From the NCBI RefSeq assembly GCF_030418295.1, contig NZ_JAUHQA010000001.1, forward strand, positions 1,550,001-1,614,000: DNA of 64,000 nucleotides, given 5' to 3'. Source of the DNA: Demequina muriae (lineage in GTDB: Bacteria; Actinomycetota; Actinomycetes; Actinomycetales; Demequinaceae). Numbering within the stretch: position 1 is the stretch's first letter; each line of letters begins with the position of its first letter. The notes under the pieces were generated by a model. That model was not told where the DNA came from and ran no database searches. It was given only the letters and a program-made list of their open reading frames with translations. The translations under genes and the position numbers were made by a program. Positions 1 through 9,100 of the stretch are shown piece by piece.

Positions 1-274
1 CGGTGCGCCGCACGATGGTGAAGAGATAGGCACGGAAGGCGAGGTCCGGGCCATCGCCTCGCTGGAGCGCGCGCAGGACACGGGAGAACGCCTCTGACAC
101 CACGTCGTCGACATCGCTCGGGGAGTTCGTATATTGGTACGCGACCTTCCGTGCCGCGTCCGCGTGCCTCTCGTAGAGCACACCAAAGGCCGCCGAGTCG
201 CCGGCACGCACGCCGGCGATCAGCTCGGGATCGCTGGACGTTTCCGTCCACAGTGCGATCGCCTCAGATGTCAT
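1..274 (-). CDS. ECF-type RNA polymerase sigma factor (partial, runs off left edge)
   Basis: The 5' part of a minus-strand gene starts with ATG at 274 and is cut by the window edge. The readable 91 residues contain a sigma-70 region 2 pattern: an AGDSAAFGVLYERH helix, then DVDDVVSEAFSRVLRAL and LFTIVRR. This matches the N-terminus of extracytoplasmic-function sigma factors, which direct RNA polymerase to envelope or stress promoters. A purine-rich SD (GGAGGGGG) lies about 9 nt upstream of the ATG. The C-terminal region 4 and any fused anti-sigma domain are outside the window, so the subgroup cannot be given. It is divergent from the GGDEF-like gene at 446. Confidence 0.8.
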   Translation of the reverse strand, partial: MTSEAIALWTETSSDPELIAGVRAGDSAAFGVLYERHADAARKVAYQYTNSPSDVDDVVSEAFSRVLRALQRGDGPDLAFRAYLFTIVRRT

Positions 275-389
275 CTACTGGGGCCCCCTCCACGGCAAGT
301 CCGAGGATTGTGGATACATGTTCCCTGTAAGTGCGTATGCAAAGCAAGAGGCCAGGAGGGCAATAGATCACATTCGTCCCCAAGCGGAA

Positions 390-402
390 CGAAGATTCTT
401 CG
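390..402. promoter_or_regulatory. Short palindrome, possible operator
   Basis: CGAAGA-T-TCTTCG is a perfect 6-bp inverted repeat in the 171-nt space between the divergent ECF sigma gene and the gene at 446. The surrounding stretch is less GC-rich than its neighbours, as expected for a promoter region. It could be an operator, but no regulator can be named. Confidence 0.25.
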
Positions 403-445
403 AAATCTGCCGTCATAGTGCGGCGTCACGGGCGTCTCATCCGGC

Positions 446-1216
446 ATGAGCAGTGAGACCCACATTCCCGTGCCAGGAGCGCCAGCGCTTCTGCAGCGGT
501 GGGAGAGCGCGAGCATCGATTCGGTGTGGTTGCGCCCGGGTGACTGGTACACCCCGGCGACCGAGGCGCTCGTCGAGGCCCTCGAGGCACGACTCGACAC
601 GGCTCCCGCCGCCTACCGACTCGGCCAGGCGCGCTCCGCCGCGGGTGTGGGCATCACCGAGGCGATCGACGACATGGCGGTGCTGTTCCGTGCCGCTGGC
701 TTCGAGTCCGCGCCGATTCGCTCGATCCGCGCCCTGTGCGAGGGCTGGACTGCTGGCACCATTCCCACGATGGATGCCCCGGCGATGACCGATGCGGAGT
801 CCGGGCTCGGCACCGCCGAGTACCTCTCTCAGCGCCTCGCTGAGGTGTACGGCGCCGCAGCGCGTCTCGCGCAGGTGGTGGGCGAAACCTATGCTCTCGT
901 GATGGTCGACGTGTCTGTCGAGAGCACAGATCCGTGGCAGCGCATGGCGCGCAATGCTGCGACGGGTGCCGCACTTCGCGGCACCTATGGCGAGGGCCAC
1001 CCGATGGCGCGCCTGGGCGACGGACTCTACGCGGTGCTCGTTGAGCGCGGCGAGACGCTCGGTGCGGGCCTCGCGTCCTTGCGGGACCACCTGTCTGACC
1101 GGGCTGCGGCCATGAAGGTCGACAGTCTGATGCGTCAGCCTCCGCGCGTGTGGATCGAGTCTCTCCCCGGTACCCACGCGTACGCCTGCGAGCTCGTGGA
1201 GTCGCTGCAGCGGTAG
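446..1216 (+). CDS. Hypothetical protein with degenerate GGDEF-like domain
   Basis: This 256-residue protein has no signal peptide and no membrane segment. Residues 115-133 (DAESGLGTAEYLSQRLAEV) resemble the DxLTGLxNRxxLxxxL opening of GGDEF domains. Residues 188-198 (ARLGDGLYAVL) occupy the place of the ARxGGDEFxxLL signature. The catalytic GG[DE]EF residues are missing, so if the fold is right it would be a non-catalytic receptor or scaffold rather than a diguanylate cyclase. The N-terminal 110 residues are helical and unrecognised. No strong SD is visible at the ATG. The gene is divergent from the ECF sigma factor and is followed by a strong terminator. The family call is my inference from motif spacing. 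Confidence 0.6.
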   Translation: MSSETHIPVPGAPALLQRWESASIDSVWLRPGDWYTPATEALVEALEARLDTAPAAYRLGQARSAAGVGITEAIDDMAVLFRAAGFESAPIRSIRALCEGWTAGTIPTMDAPAMTDAESGLGTAEYLSQRLAEVYGAAARLAQVVGETYALVMVDVSVESTDPWQRMARNAATGAALRGTYGEGHPMARLGDGLYAVLVERGETLGAGLASLRDHLSDRAAAMKVDSLMRQPPRVWIESLPGTHAYACELVESLQR

Positions 1217-1233
1217 GAGACGTCACCCCGGAC

Positions 1234-1272
1234 GAGGGTCTGGCACCGCGCTGAGGGCGGTGCCAGACCCTC
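1234..1272. terminator. Bidirectional intrinsic terminator hairpin
   Basis: A perfect 16-bp stem (1234-1249 with 1257-1272) and a 7-nt loop lie between two convergent genes. The stem is GC-rich and a short T-containing stretch (CCCCGTTTC) follows on the plus strand. Confidence 0.8.
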
Positions 1273-1291
1273 TCCCCGTTTCAGGGGGGGG

Positions 1292-2097
1292 TCACGCCCG
1301 CCTGTTGTAGGCGCGGATCGCGAGCGGCGCGAACACCACCACCAGACCGACGCACCAGGCGAGTGTCCAGGCGACGTGGGTCTGCCACTCGCCCATGCCG
1401 CCCCAGAGCGCACGCAGGGACTCGATCAAGTGCGTGAGCGGGTTGGCGTTGGAGAACGCCTCGAGCCACCCCGGCATGGTCGACGGGTCGACGAATGCAC
1501 TGGACGCGAAGGTGAGCGGGAACAGCGTCATGAACACGATGCCCTGGACCGACCGCTCCGACCTCGCGATGAGCCCGACCAGCATGGGCGCCCACGCGAG
1601 GCACAGCGCGAACAGGATCGCGAGCAGGCAGCCGGCAAGGAAGCTCACCACGTCGGTGGCGATGCGGTAGCCCAGCACGTAGCCCGTGCCGACCATGATC
1701 GTGATGAGCAGCACGTACCGCACCACGTCCCCGAGCGCTGCGCCCAGCAGCGGAGCGATCCGCGAGATCGGCAGAGCGCGGAACCTGTCGAAGATGCCCT
1801 TCGCCATATCCGAGTTCAGCTGGATGCCGATTCCCACGGACGCGAAGGCGATGTTCTGCCCGATGATGCCGGGGATCAGGAAGACCAGATAGTCGCTCGC
1901 TGAGCCGGCGATCGCTCCGCCGAAGATGTACGTGAACAGCAGCGTGAACATGATCGGCGACAGCGTGACGTCGATGAGGCCTTCAGGAGTGCGCCACGTC
2001 TTGACGAGCGACCGCTTGGCGAGCACCCACGAATGCCGGAACACATCGACCGGGCCGCGGGGGATGATGTCGATCGCCCGGGTCACGCTCTCGGTGG

Positions 2098-2101
<4 letters not shown>
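1292..2101 (-). CDS. ABC-2 type transporter permease (DrrB-like)
   Basis: This 269-residue integral membrane protein has about six hydrophobic segments. It carries the ABC-2 family motif between segments 2 and 3 (SDMAKGIFDRFRALPISR, residues 97-114), typical of daunorubicin/DrrB-type exporters. It would form the membrane channel for the ATPase encoded just upstream; the start overlaps the ATPase stop by 4 nt (ATGA), implying translational coupling. The substrate cannot be read from sequence. DrrAB-like pairs export drugs, lipids or glycolipids. The gene ends 20 nt from the shared terminator at 1234-1272. Confidence 0.88.
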
Positions 2102-3081
<980 letters not shown>

Positions 3082-3152
3082 GGCGCCAGACTAGGTCCGC
3101 CCTGTGACATCCGCGCGGCTGTTCGCCAGGGGCGTGAGGGCCGATGCGCGGG

Positions 3153-3521
3153 TCAGGGAAGGGCCCACACCGCGAGCTCGAGACCGCTCGGGTCCGTGAA
3201 GTGGAACCTGCGCCCGCCGGGGAAGTCGAACGGCTCGCGCGTGATGGAGCCGCCGGCGGCACGCACCGAGCCGAGCGAGGCCTCGAGGTCGCGGGAGAAC
3301 AGCACGACGAGCACTCCGCCCGGCTGGACCACTCCGACCTCCGACAGCCCGCCGCACTCGCGGCCGTCTGCGGCGACGATGCCGCGATAGCCGGGGCCGT
3401 ACGGCACCATCCTCCACCCGAATGCCGCCTCGTAGAAGCGCTCGGAGGCGTCGAGGTCGGTCGCAGGGATCTCGACGTAGTCCGGCGCATGATGAGTGTG
3501 GGGCGACTCGGAATCGGCCAT
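3153..3521 (-). CDS. VOC-family (glyoxalase/bleomycin-resistance fold) protein
   Basis: This protein has 122 residues from the ATG at 3521. It shows the paired beta-alpha-beta-beta-beta modules of the vicinal-oxygen-chelate fold: YVEIPATDLDASERFYEAAF near the N-terminus and FHFTDPSGLELAVWALP at the C-terminus. Members bind a divalent metal and act as glyoxalases, dioxygenases or binding proteins. The N-terminal PDYVEI stretch has no obvious metal ligand, so this may be an antibiotic-binding or non-enzymatic member. Longer upstream starts exist, but the segment before this ATG is Arg-rich and unlike the family. It stands alone between the exporter and hspR. Confidence 0.75.
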   Translation of the reverse strand: MADSESPHTHHAPDYVEIPATDLDASERFYEAAFGWRMVPYGPGYRGIVAADGRECGGLSEVGVVQPGGVLVVLFSRDLEASLGSVRAAGGSITREPFDFPGGRRFHFTDPSGLELAVWALP

Positions 3522-3592
3522 GGGCTCATGGTCGACCTGACGCGCAGCGTCGTCAAGAGGTCCGGCAGAAAGCCGTCTCGCGCGCGAGCGGC

Positions 3593-4018
3593 TCAGTCCT
3601 GCGCGTTGCGAGACGCAGAGCGCCACAGCACGAGCGAGCGGCCCTCGTCCTTGCGTGCGCGCCTGCCGCGCTCGACGATCACCACGGACCCGGTGGGGCC
3701 CGACGCGAAGATTCGCGATCCGGTGTCGGCTCGTGGGCGCAGCTTCTCGACCTCGGTCTCGAGCCGATCCACGCGCTTCTGCAGCGCCAGGATGCGCTTG
3801 ATGCCCTCGAGGTTGATGCCCTCGTCCTGGCTCATGCGCTGGATCTGACGGAGCGTGGCCACGTCGCGGAGCGAGTATCGCCTGCCGCCGCCGGGGCGTC
3901 GCCGAGGGATCACCAGCCCCAGTCGGTCGTACTGCCGGAGCGTCTGCGCGTGCATGCCCGCGAGCTCAGCGGCGGCTGAGATCAGGAAGACGGGCTCGTC
4001 GACATCGGGAGTGTCCAC
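3593..4018 (-). CDS. hspR: Heat-shock repressor HspR (MerR family)
   Basis: This 141-residue MerR-type DNA-binding protein is the last gene of the dnaK operon. The winged-helix motif spans residues 12-55 (LAGMHAQTLRQYDRLGLV, then RRPGGGRRYSLRDVATLRQI), followed by the coiled-coil dimerisation helix. In actinobacteria HspR, with DnaK as co-repressor, binds HAIR operators and shuts off its own operon; two HAIR sites lie upstream of dnaK. The start is GTG at 4018 with a strong AAGGAAGGAGG SD. The C-terminal tail (RPRADTGSRIFASGPTGSVV) resembles the DnaK-contacting tail of HspR proteins. Confidence 0.95.
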   Translation of the reverse strand: MDTPDVDEPVFLISAAAELAGMHAQTLRQYDRLGLVIPRRRPGGGRRYSLRDVATLRQIQRMSQDEGINLEGIKRILALQKRVDRLETEVEKLRPRADTGSRIFASGPTGSVVIVERGRRARKDEGRSLVLWRSASRNAQD

Positions 4019-4062
4019 GGCGCCTCCTTCCTTGGCCGCACCTGCGGTGCGCTCAATCTATC

Positions 4063-4080
4063 GCCGATGCGCGCATCGGC
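4063..4080. repeat. Perfect 18-bp palindrome between dnaJ and hspR
   Basis: GCCGATGCG-CGCATCGGC is a perfect palindrome in the 66-nt gap between the dnaJ stop and the hspR start. The right arm extends to an exact copy of the 10-mer iterated across the window (CGCATCGGCC, 4072-4081). It could be an mRNA hairpin separating hspR expression from dnaJ, or simply two abutting copies of the iterated word. Confidence 0.6.
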
Positions 4081-4084
4081 CGGT

Positions 4085-5053
4085 CTACTTCGCCGCGTCG
4101 CGGTACAGGTCCTTGCGCGGTTCATCCTTGGCGGTCTCCAGGGCGAACGCCTGCAGCACCTCCTTGGCCTTGCGGGAGAGACGGCTGGGCACCGCGACCT
4201 CGACCGTCACGAGCAGGTCGCCCGCGCCGTCCTTCGCCTGGAGCCCGCGTCCCTTGATGCGCAGCGTCTTGCCGCTGGGCGTGCCCGCGGGAATCTTGAC
4301 CTTGACCCGGCCGCCGTCGAGCGTCGGCACCTCGACCGTCGCGCCGAGCACGGCCTCGTCATAGGTGACGGGCACGGTGATGTGCAGATTGCGTCCGTCG
4401 GCGGAGAACACGGGGTGCTTGGCGACGCGCACCGTGAGCAGCAGATCGCCCGCCGGTCCGCCGTTCGCGCTGGGCCTGCCCTTGCCTCGCAGCCGGATCT
4501 TCTGGCCGTCGCGCACGCCCACGGGGAGTCGGGTCGTGATGTCGCCGGTTGCGGTGCGCAGCGTGATGGTCGCGCCTTCGGTCGCCTGGCGGAACGAGAC
4601 CTCGGTCGCGGCCGCGATGTCCGTGCCCTTGACCGGACCGCGCTGGAAGCCCCCGCCGAACAGGTTGCCCAGCATGTCCTCGAAGCCCTGCGCGCGGTAC
4701 TGCGGGCCACCGGCGCCAGGTGCCCCCGGCCCACCGGCGCCGCCGCCGAACATGCCAGAGAAGACGTCCTCGAAGCCGGCGCCGCCCGGGCCTCCAGCCT
4801 GGAACCTGGGCCCCCCGCCGCCCATCGCCCGCACGGCGTCATACTGCTGGCGCTGCTTGGGGTCGGACAGCACGCCGTAGGCCTCGCCGACCTCCTTGAA
4901 GCGCTCCTCTGACGTCGTATCGCCGAGGTGGCGGTCCGGGTGGAGGTCACGTGCGAGCTTGCGGTACGCCTTCTTGATCTCGTCCGCGCTCGCGTCCTTG
5001 GAGACGCCCAGCGCCGCGTAGAAGTCCTTGCTGAACCAGTCCTGACTCGTCAC
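4085..5053 (-). CDS. dnaJ: DnaJ-type co-chaperone without zinc-finger domain
   Basis: This 322-residue J-domain protein stimulates DnaK ATPase and delivers substrates. The J domain is residues 9-74 with the HPD motif at 38-40. A Gly/Phe- and Gly/Pro-rich linker follows (about 75-150, with repeated GGAGGPG-like runs), then the two-barrel C-terminal substrate-binding region (about 165-310). The four CxxCxGxG zinc repeats of classical DnaJ are absent, so the architecture is that of CbpA/type B J-proteins. It starts at GTG 5053, 32 nt after grpE, within dnaK-grpE-dnaJ-hspR, so it is the operon's DnaK partner. A second, zinc-containing DnaJ probably exists elsewhere in the genome. Confidence 0.93.
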   Translation of the reverse strand: MTSQDWFSKDFYAALGVSKDASADEIKKAYRKLARDLHPDRHLGDTTSEERFKEVGEAYGVLSDPKQRQQYDAVRAMGGGGPRFQAGGPGGAGFEDVFSGMFGGGAGGPGAPGAGGPQYRAQGFEDMLGNLFGGGFQRGPVKGTDIAAATEVSFRQATEGATITLRTATGDITTRLPVGVRDGQKIRLRGKGRPSANGGPAGDLLLTVRVAKHPVFSADGRNLHITVPVTYDEAVLGATVEVPTLDGGRVKVKIPAGTPSGKTLRIKGRGLQAKDGAGDLLVTVEVAVPSRLSRKAKEVLQAFALETAKDEPRKDLYRDAAK

Positions 5054-5085
5054 TGCACGCCTCCTCTCGGCTCGCTTGTGGGAAC

Positions 5086-5679
5086 TTACTCGGGCTGCGA
5101 CACGATGACGCGCGCGGGGCGCACCACCCGGTCGCCGATGCGGTGGCCCGGCTGGGCCACATGCTGGACCGTCGGAACCTCGACGTCAGGGGAGGGCTGT
5201 GACATGAGCGCCTCGTGGAGCTGCGGGCTGAACTCCTCGCCCGCCGCCCCATACGTCGACCAGCCGAAGCGGCCGAGTGCCTCTTCCACCTTGGTGGCGA
5301 TGGCCTTGAACGGCCCGTCCTCGAGGTCGCCATGCTCGCGCGCGGCCACGATGTCGTCGAGCGCGGGGATGAGCGCCTCGACCACCTTCGCGGTGGCGAC
5401 GTCGCCGGCGGCCTCACGATCGCGGTCCACGCGCTTGCGATAGTTCACGTACTCCGCCTGGAGTCGCTGCAGGTCCGCAAGGTGCTCCGCGGCCATCTGC
5501 TGGGCGCGGTCGATCGCATCGGCCGCTCCCTGCTCGTCCGCGTCGGCGTCTCCGTACTCGCCGTCGTCCATGCTGGCGGCGGCCTCGTTGACGATCGCCT
5601 CCGCGTCGGCCAGCGGGTCGTTGTCGCCCCCCTGATCGGGCTGGGGGTTCTCGTCGGGCGTCTGGTTGTTGTCAGTCAT
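5086..5679 (-). CDS. grpE: Nucleotide exchange factor GrpE
   Basis: This 197-residue protein releases ADP from DnaK. It has an acidic, low-complexity N-terminus (residues 1-50), a long coiled coil (about 55-100, containing LQRLQAEYVNYRKRVDRDRE) and the C-terminal beta-domain with HEALMSQPSPDVEVPTV and GHRIGDRVVRPARV, the usual GrpE signature region. The ATG at 5679 is preceded by GGAGG; an in-frame ATG 51 nt further upstream would add an unconserved Arg/Pro stretch and is rejected. It sits second in the dnaK operon. Confidence 0.95.
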   Translation of the reverse strand: MTDNNQTPDENPQPDQGGDNDPLADAEAIVNEAAASMDDGEYGDADADEQGAADAIDRAQQMAAEHLADLQRLQAEYVNYRKRVDRDREAAGDVATAKVVEALIPALDDIVAAREHGDLEDGPFKAIATKVEEALGRFGWSTYGAAGEEFSPQLHEALMSQPSPDVEVPTVQHVAQPGHRIGDRVVRPARVIVSQPE

Positions 5680-5710
5680 GTGAGCCTCCGTGAGCGGCCG
5701 CGGCGGCGGA

Positions 5711-5731
5711 CGTGGGGCGTGCAGCCCCACG
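5711..5731. promoter_or_regulatory. Hairpin in the dnaK-grpE intergenic region
   Basis: An 8-bp stem (CGTGGGGC with GCCCCACG) and 5-nt loop lie in the 69-nt space between dnaK and grpE. It may attenuate transcription or mark an mRNA processing site that keeps dnaK in excess over the downstream genes. No T-tract follows, so it is not a clear terminator. Confidence 0.45.
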
Positions 5732-5748
5732 CCCGCCGGGTAGCGGTG

Positions 5749-7623
<1,875 letters not shown>

Positions 7624-7677
7624 TGGTGTCCTCCTTCTTGTGCGGTCGTTCCGACCGCGACGTCTGCCGGCTCGTAA

Positions 7678-7698
7678 CTTGAGCCGCCTACGCTCAAG
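7678..7698. promoter_or_regulatory. HAIR operator (HspR-binding), promoter-proximal
   Basis: CTTGAGC-N7-GCTCAAG matches the HAIR consensus (CTTGAGT-N7-ACTCAAG) except for the outer T/A to C/G change in both arms, which keeps perfect symmetry. It overlaps the probable -10 element of the dnaK promoter. Confidence 0.9.
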
Positions 7699-7724
7699 TA
7701 TCCACGTCGCGCCGGGCCTGTCAA
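7695..7724 (-). promoter_or_regulatory. dnaK: Candidate dnaK promoter
   Basis: On the minus strand a perfect -35 TTGACA (7724-7719) is followed by GATACT (7702-7697, spacer 16) or TACTTG (7700-7695, spacer 18). The -10 overlaps the downstream HAIR box, so bound HspR would block RNA polymerase directly. Confidence 0.6.
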
Positions 7725-7739
7725 GCCGGAAGGCCAAGA

Positions 7740-7760
7740 GTTGAGCCCTTCACGCTCAAC
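7740..7760. promoter_or_regulatory. HAIR operator (HspR-binding), distal
   Basis: GTTGAGC-N7-GCTCAAC is a second HAIR-like inverted repeat, 62 bp upstream of the first (about six helical turns) and just upstream of the -35 element. Paired operators on either side of the promoter suggest cooperative binding by HspR/DnaK. Confidence 0.82.
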
Positions 7761-7840
7761 ATTGGTACTCAGGCGCCCCCGCCGCCGAGGTGCCAGGCGG
7801 GCCTCGACTGGCATGTGTGGCCCCGAGTAGCCTCCGGAGC

Positions 7841-8311
7841 ATGACGACACCCGCCGATGCTGCCGCCCACTTCGCGGCCAAGCTCGCCTTCGAGACCGAT
7901 CCGTCCGACGTCCACGCAGCCCTCGAGGCGGCCGATGCGCGGCTCGTGCTGGTGGACACGCGAGACCAAGCGGCCTGGGACCAGGGGCACGCTCGCGGTG
8001 CCCTCCACATTCCCAAGGCGCAGCTCCCGGCGCGCATTCCCGAGGTTGCCGAGGCCGGCAGCGAGATCGTCGTGTACTGCTGGGGGCCGGGGTGCAACGG
8101 GGCGACCCGTGCCGGGCTGATCGTCGCCGGTCTCGGCTACTCCGTGAAAGAGATGATCGGCGGGTTCGAGTACTGGGCTCGCGAGGGCATGCCAGTCGAC
8201 CAGGTCATCGAGGTCGAGGGTCGGCGCGTGGACGTGGACGCGACTCGTGCGCCCGACCCGCTCACGGCGCCGGCTGGCCCGGCGGGCGAGCGCATCGCCT
8301 GCGACTGCTGA
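7841..8311 (+). CDS. Rhodanese-like sulfurtransferase
   Basis: This 156-residue single-domain rhodanese has the conserved VLVDTRDQAAWDQGHARGALHIP pattern (residues 36-58) and an active-site loop CWGPGCNG (80-87), in which Cys80 or Cys85 would carry the persulfide. The loop is longer than the usual CxxGxR form, so the acceptor is uncertain. The ATG is preceded 7 nt upstream by TAGCCT (7828-7833) with no clear SD, so the transcript is probably leaderless. It is divergent from dnaK and shares the 217-nt region holding the HAIR sites, so heat-shock co-regulation is possible but not shown. Confidence 0.85.
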   Translation: MTTPADAAAHFAAKLAFETDPSDVHAALEAADARLVLVDTRDQAAWDQGHARGALHIPKAQLPARIPEVAEAGSEIVVYCWGPGCNGATRAGLIVAGLGYSVKEMIGGFEYWAREGMPVDQVIEVEGRRVDVDATRAPDPLTAPAGPAGERIACDC

Positions 8312-8325
8312 GGGGCGTGCAAGGG

Positions 8326-8396
8326 ACTCGGATCGACTGAGCGCGCTCGCCGGCGCTGAGCACCCGCGGACCGCTCGGGTCTCAGATGATCCGAGT
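8326..8396. repeat. Long-loop inverted repeat between convergent genes
   Basis: ACTCGGATC (8326-8334) pairs with GATCCGAGT (8388-8396), and a further CTGAG/CTCAG pair lies inside. About 14 bp can pair around a loop of roughly 40 nt in the 138-nt gap between the rhodanese and thiQ. It may act as a weak bidirectional terminator. Confidence 0.4.
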
Positions 8397-8449
8397 GCGG
8401 TGTTCGCTCGGGTGGGGTGCCGGCTTTGGGACCGGGTGGGCCGAGGGGC

Positions 8450-9100
8450 CTACAGCAGCCGCCCGTCCTCCATCCGCACCACGCGGTGCGCCATGGACAC
8501 GGCTTCGTCCGGGTCGTGGGTGACGATGATCGCCGTGGTGCCGGCCGCGAGCAGGATGCGCTTGACCTCGCCCGCGAGGCGCGCGCGGAGACTCGCGTCG
8601 AGCGAGGACAGGGGCTCGTCCAGCGCGAGCAGGCGCGGCCGCGGGGCGAGGGATCGCGCCAGCGCCACACGCTGGCGCTGGCCTCCCGAGAGGTCGGTGA
8701 CGGGGCGCTCCTCGTACCCGGTGAGACCGACCATCGCGAGCAGTGCGGCGACCCGCCGTCCCCGCTCCGCGTCGGGCGTGCGCTGCATCTCGAGCCCGAA
8801 CGCGACGTTGCCGGCGACGGTGCGGTGGGGGAACAGCTGGCCGTCCTGGAACACCATCCCGAACTGGCGGCGGTGCACCGGCACGTGGGTGAGGTCCTCG
8901 CCGTCCCACTGCACCACGCCCGATGCGGGGGGCACCGTCCCGACCACGGCGCCCAGCAGCGACGACTTGCCGCACCCGGACGGGCCCAGGAGCGCGACGA
9001 TCTCGCCCCGCTCGACGCGCAGTGACACCGAGTCCACCGCCACCACAGGCGGTCGGCCCGGGTACGTCACCGTCAGGTCCCTCACGTCGAGTCCCGTCAC
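8450..9100 (-). CDS. thiQ: Thiamine ABC transporter ATPase
   Basis: This 216-residue ATPase energises thiamine uptake. It has Walker A GPSGCGKSS (39-47), Q-loop VFQDGQLFPH, signature LSGGQRQRVALARSL and Walker B LLALDEPLSSLD. It ends soon after the switch histidine (VTHDPDEA), which is the short form expected for ThiQ, with no extra C-terminal regulatory domain. The GTG start at 9100 overlaps the permease stop (GTGA), so translation is coupled. It is the last gene of thiB-thiP-thiQ under the TPP riboswitch at 11921-12020. Confidence 0.9.
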   Translation of the reverse strand: MTGLDVRDLTVTYPGRPPVVAVDSVSLRVERGEIVALLGPSGCGKSSLLGAVVGTVPPASGVVQWDGEDLTHVPVHRRQFGMVFQDGQLFPHRTVAGNVAFGLEMQRTPDAERGRRVAALLAMVGLTGYEERPVTDLSGGQRQRVALARSLAPRPRLLALDEPLSSLDASLRARLAGEVKRILLAAGTTAIIVTHDPDEAVSMAHRVVRMEDGRLL

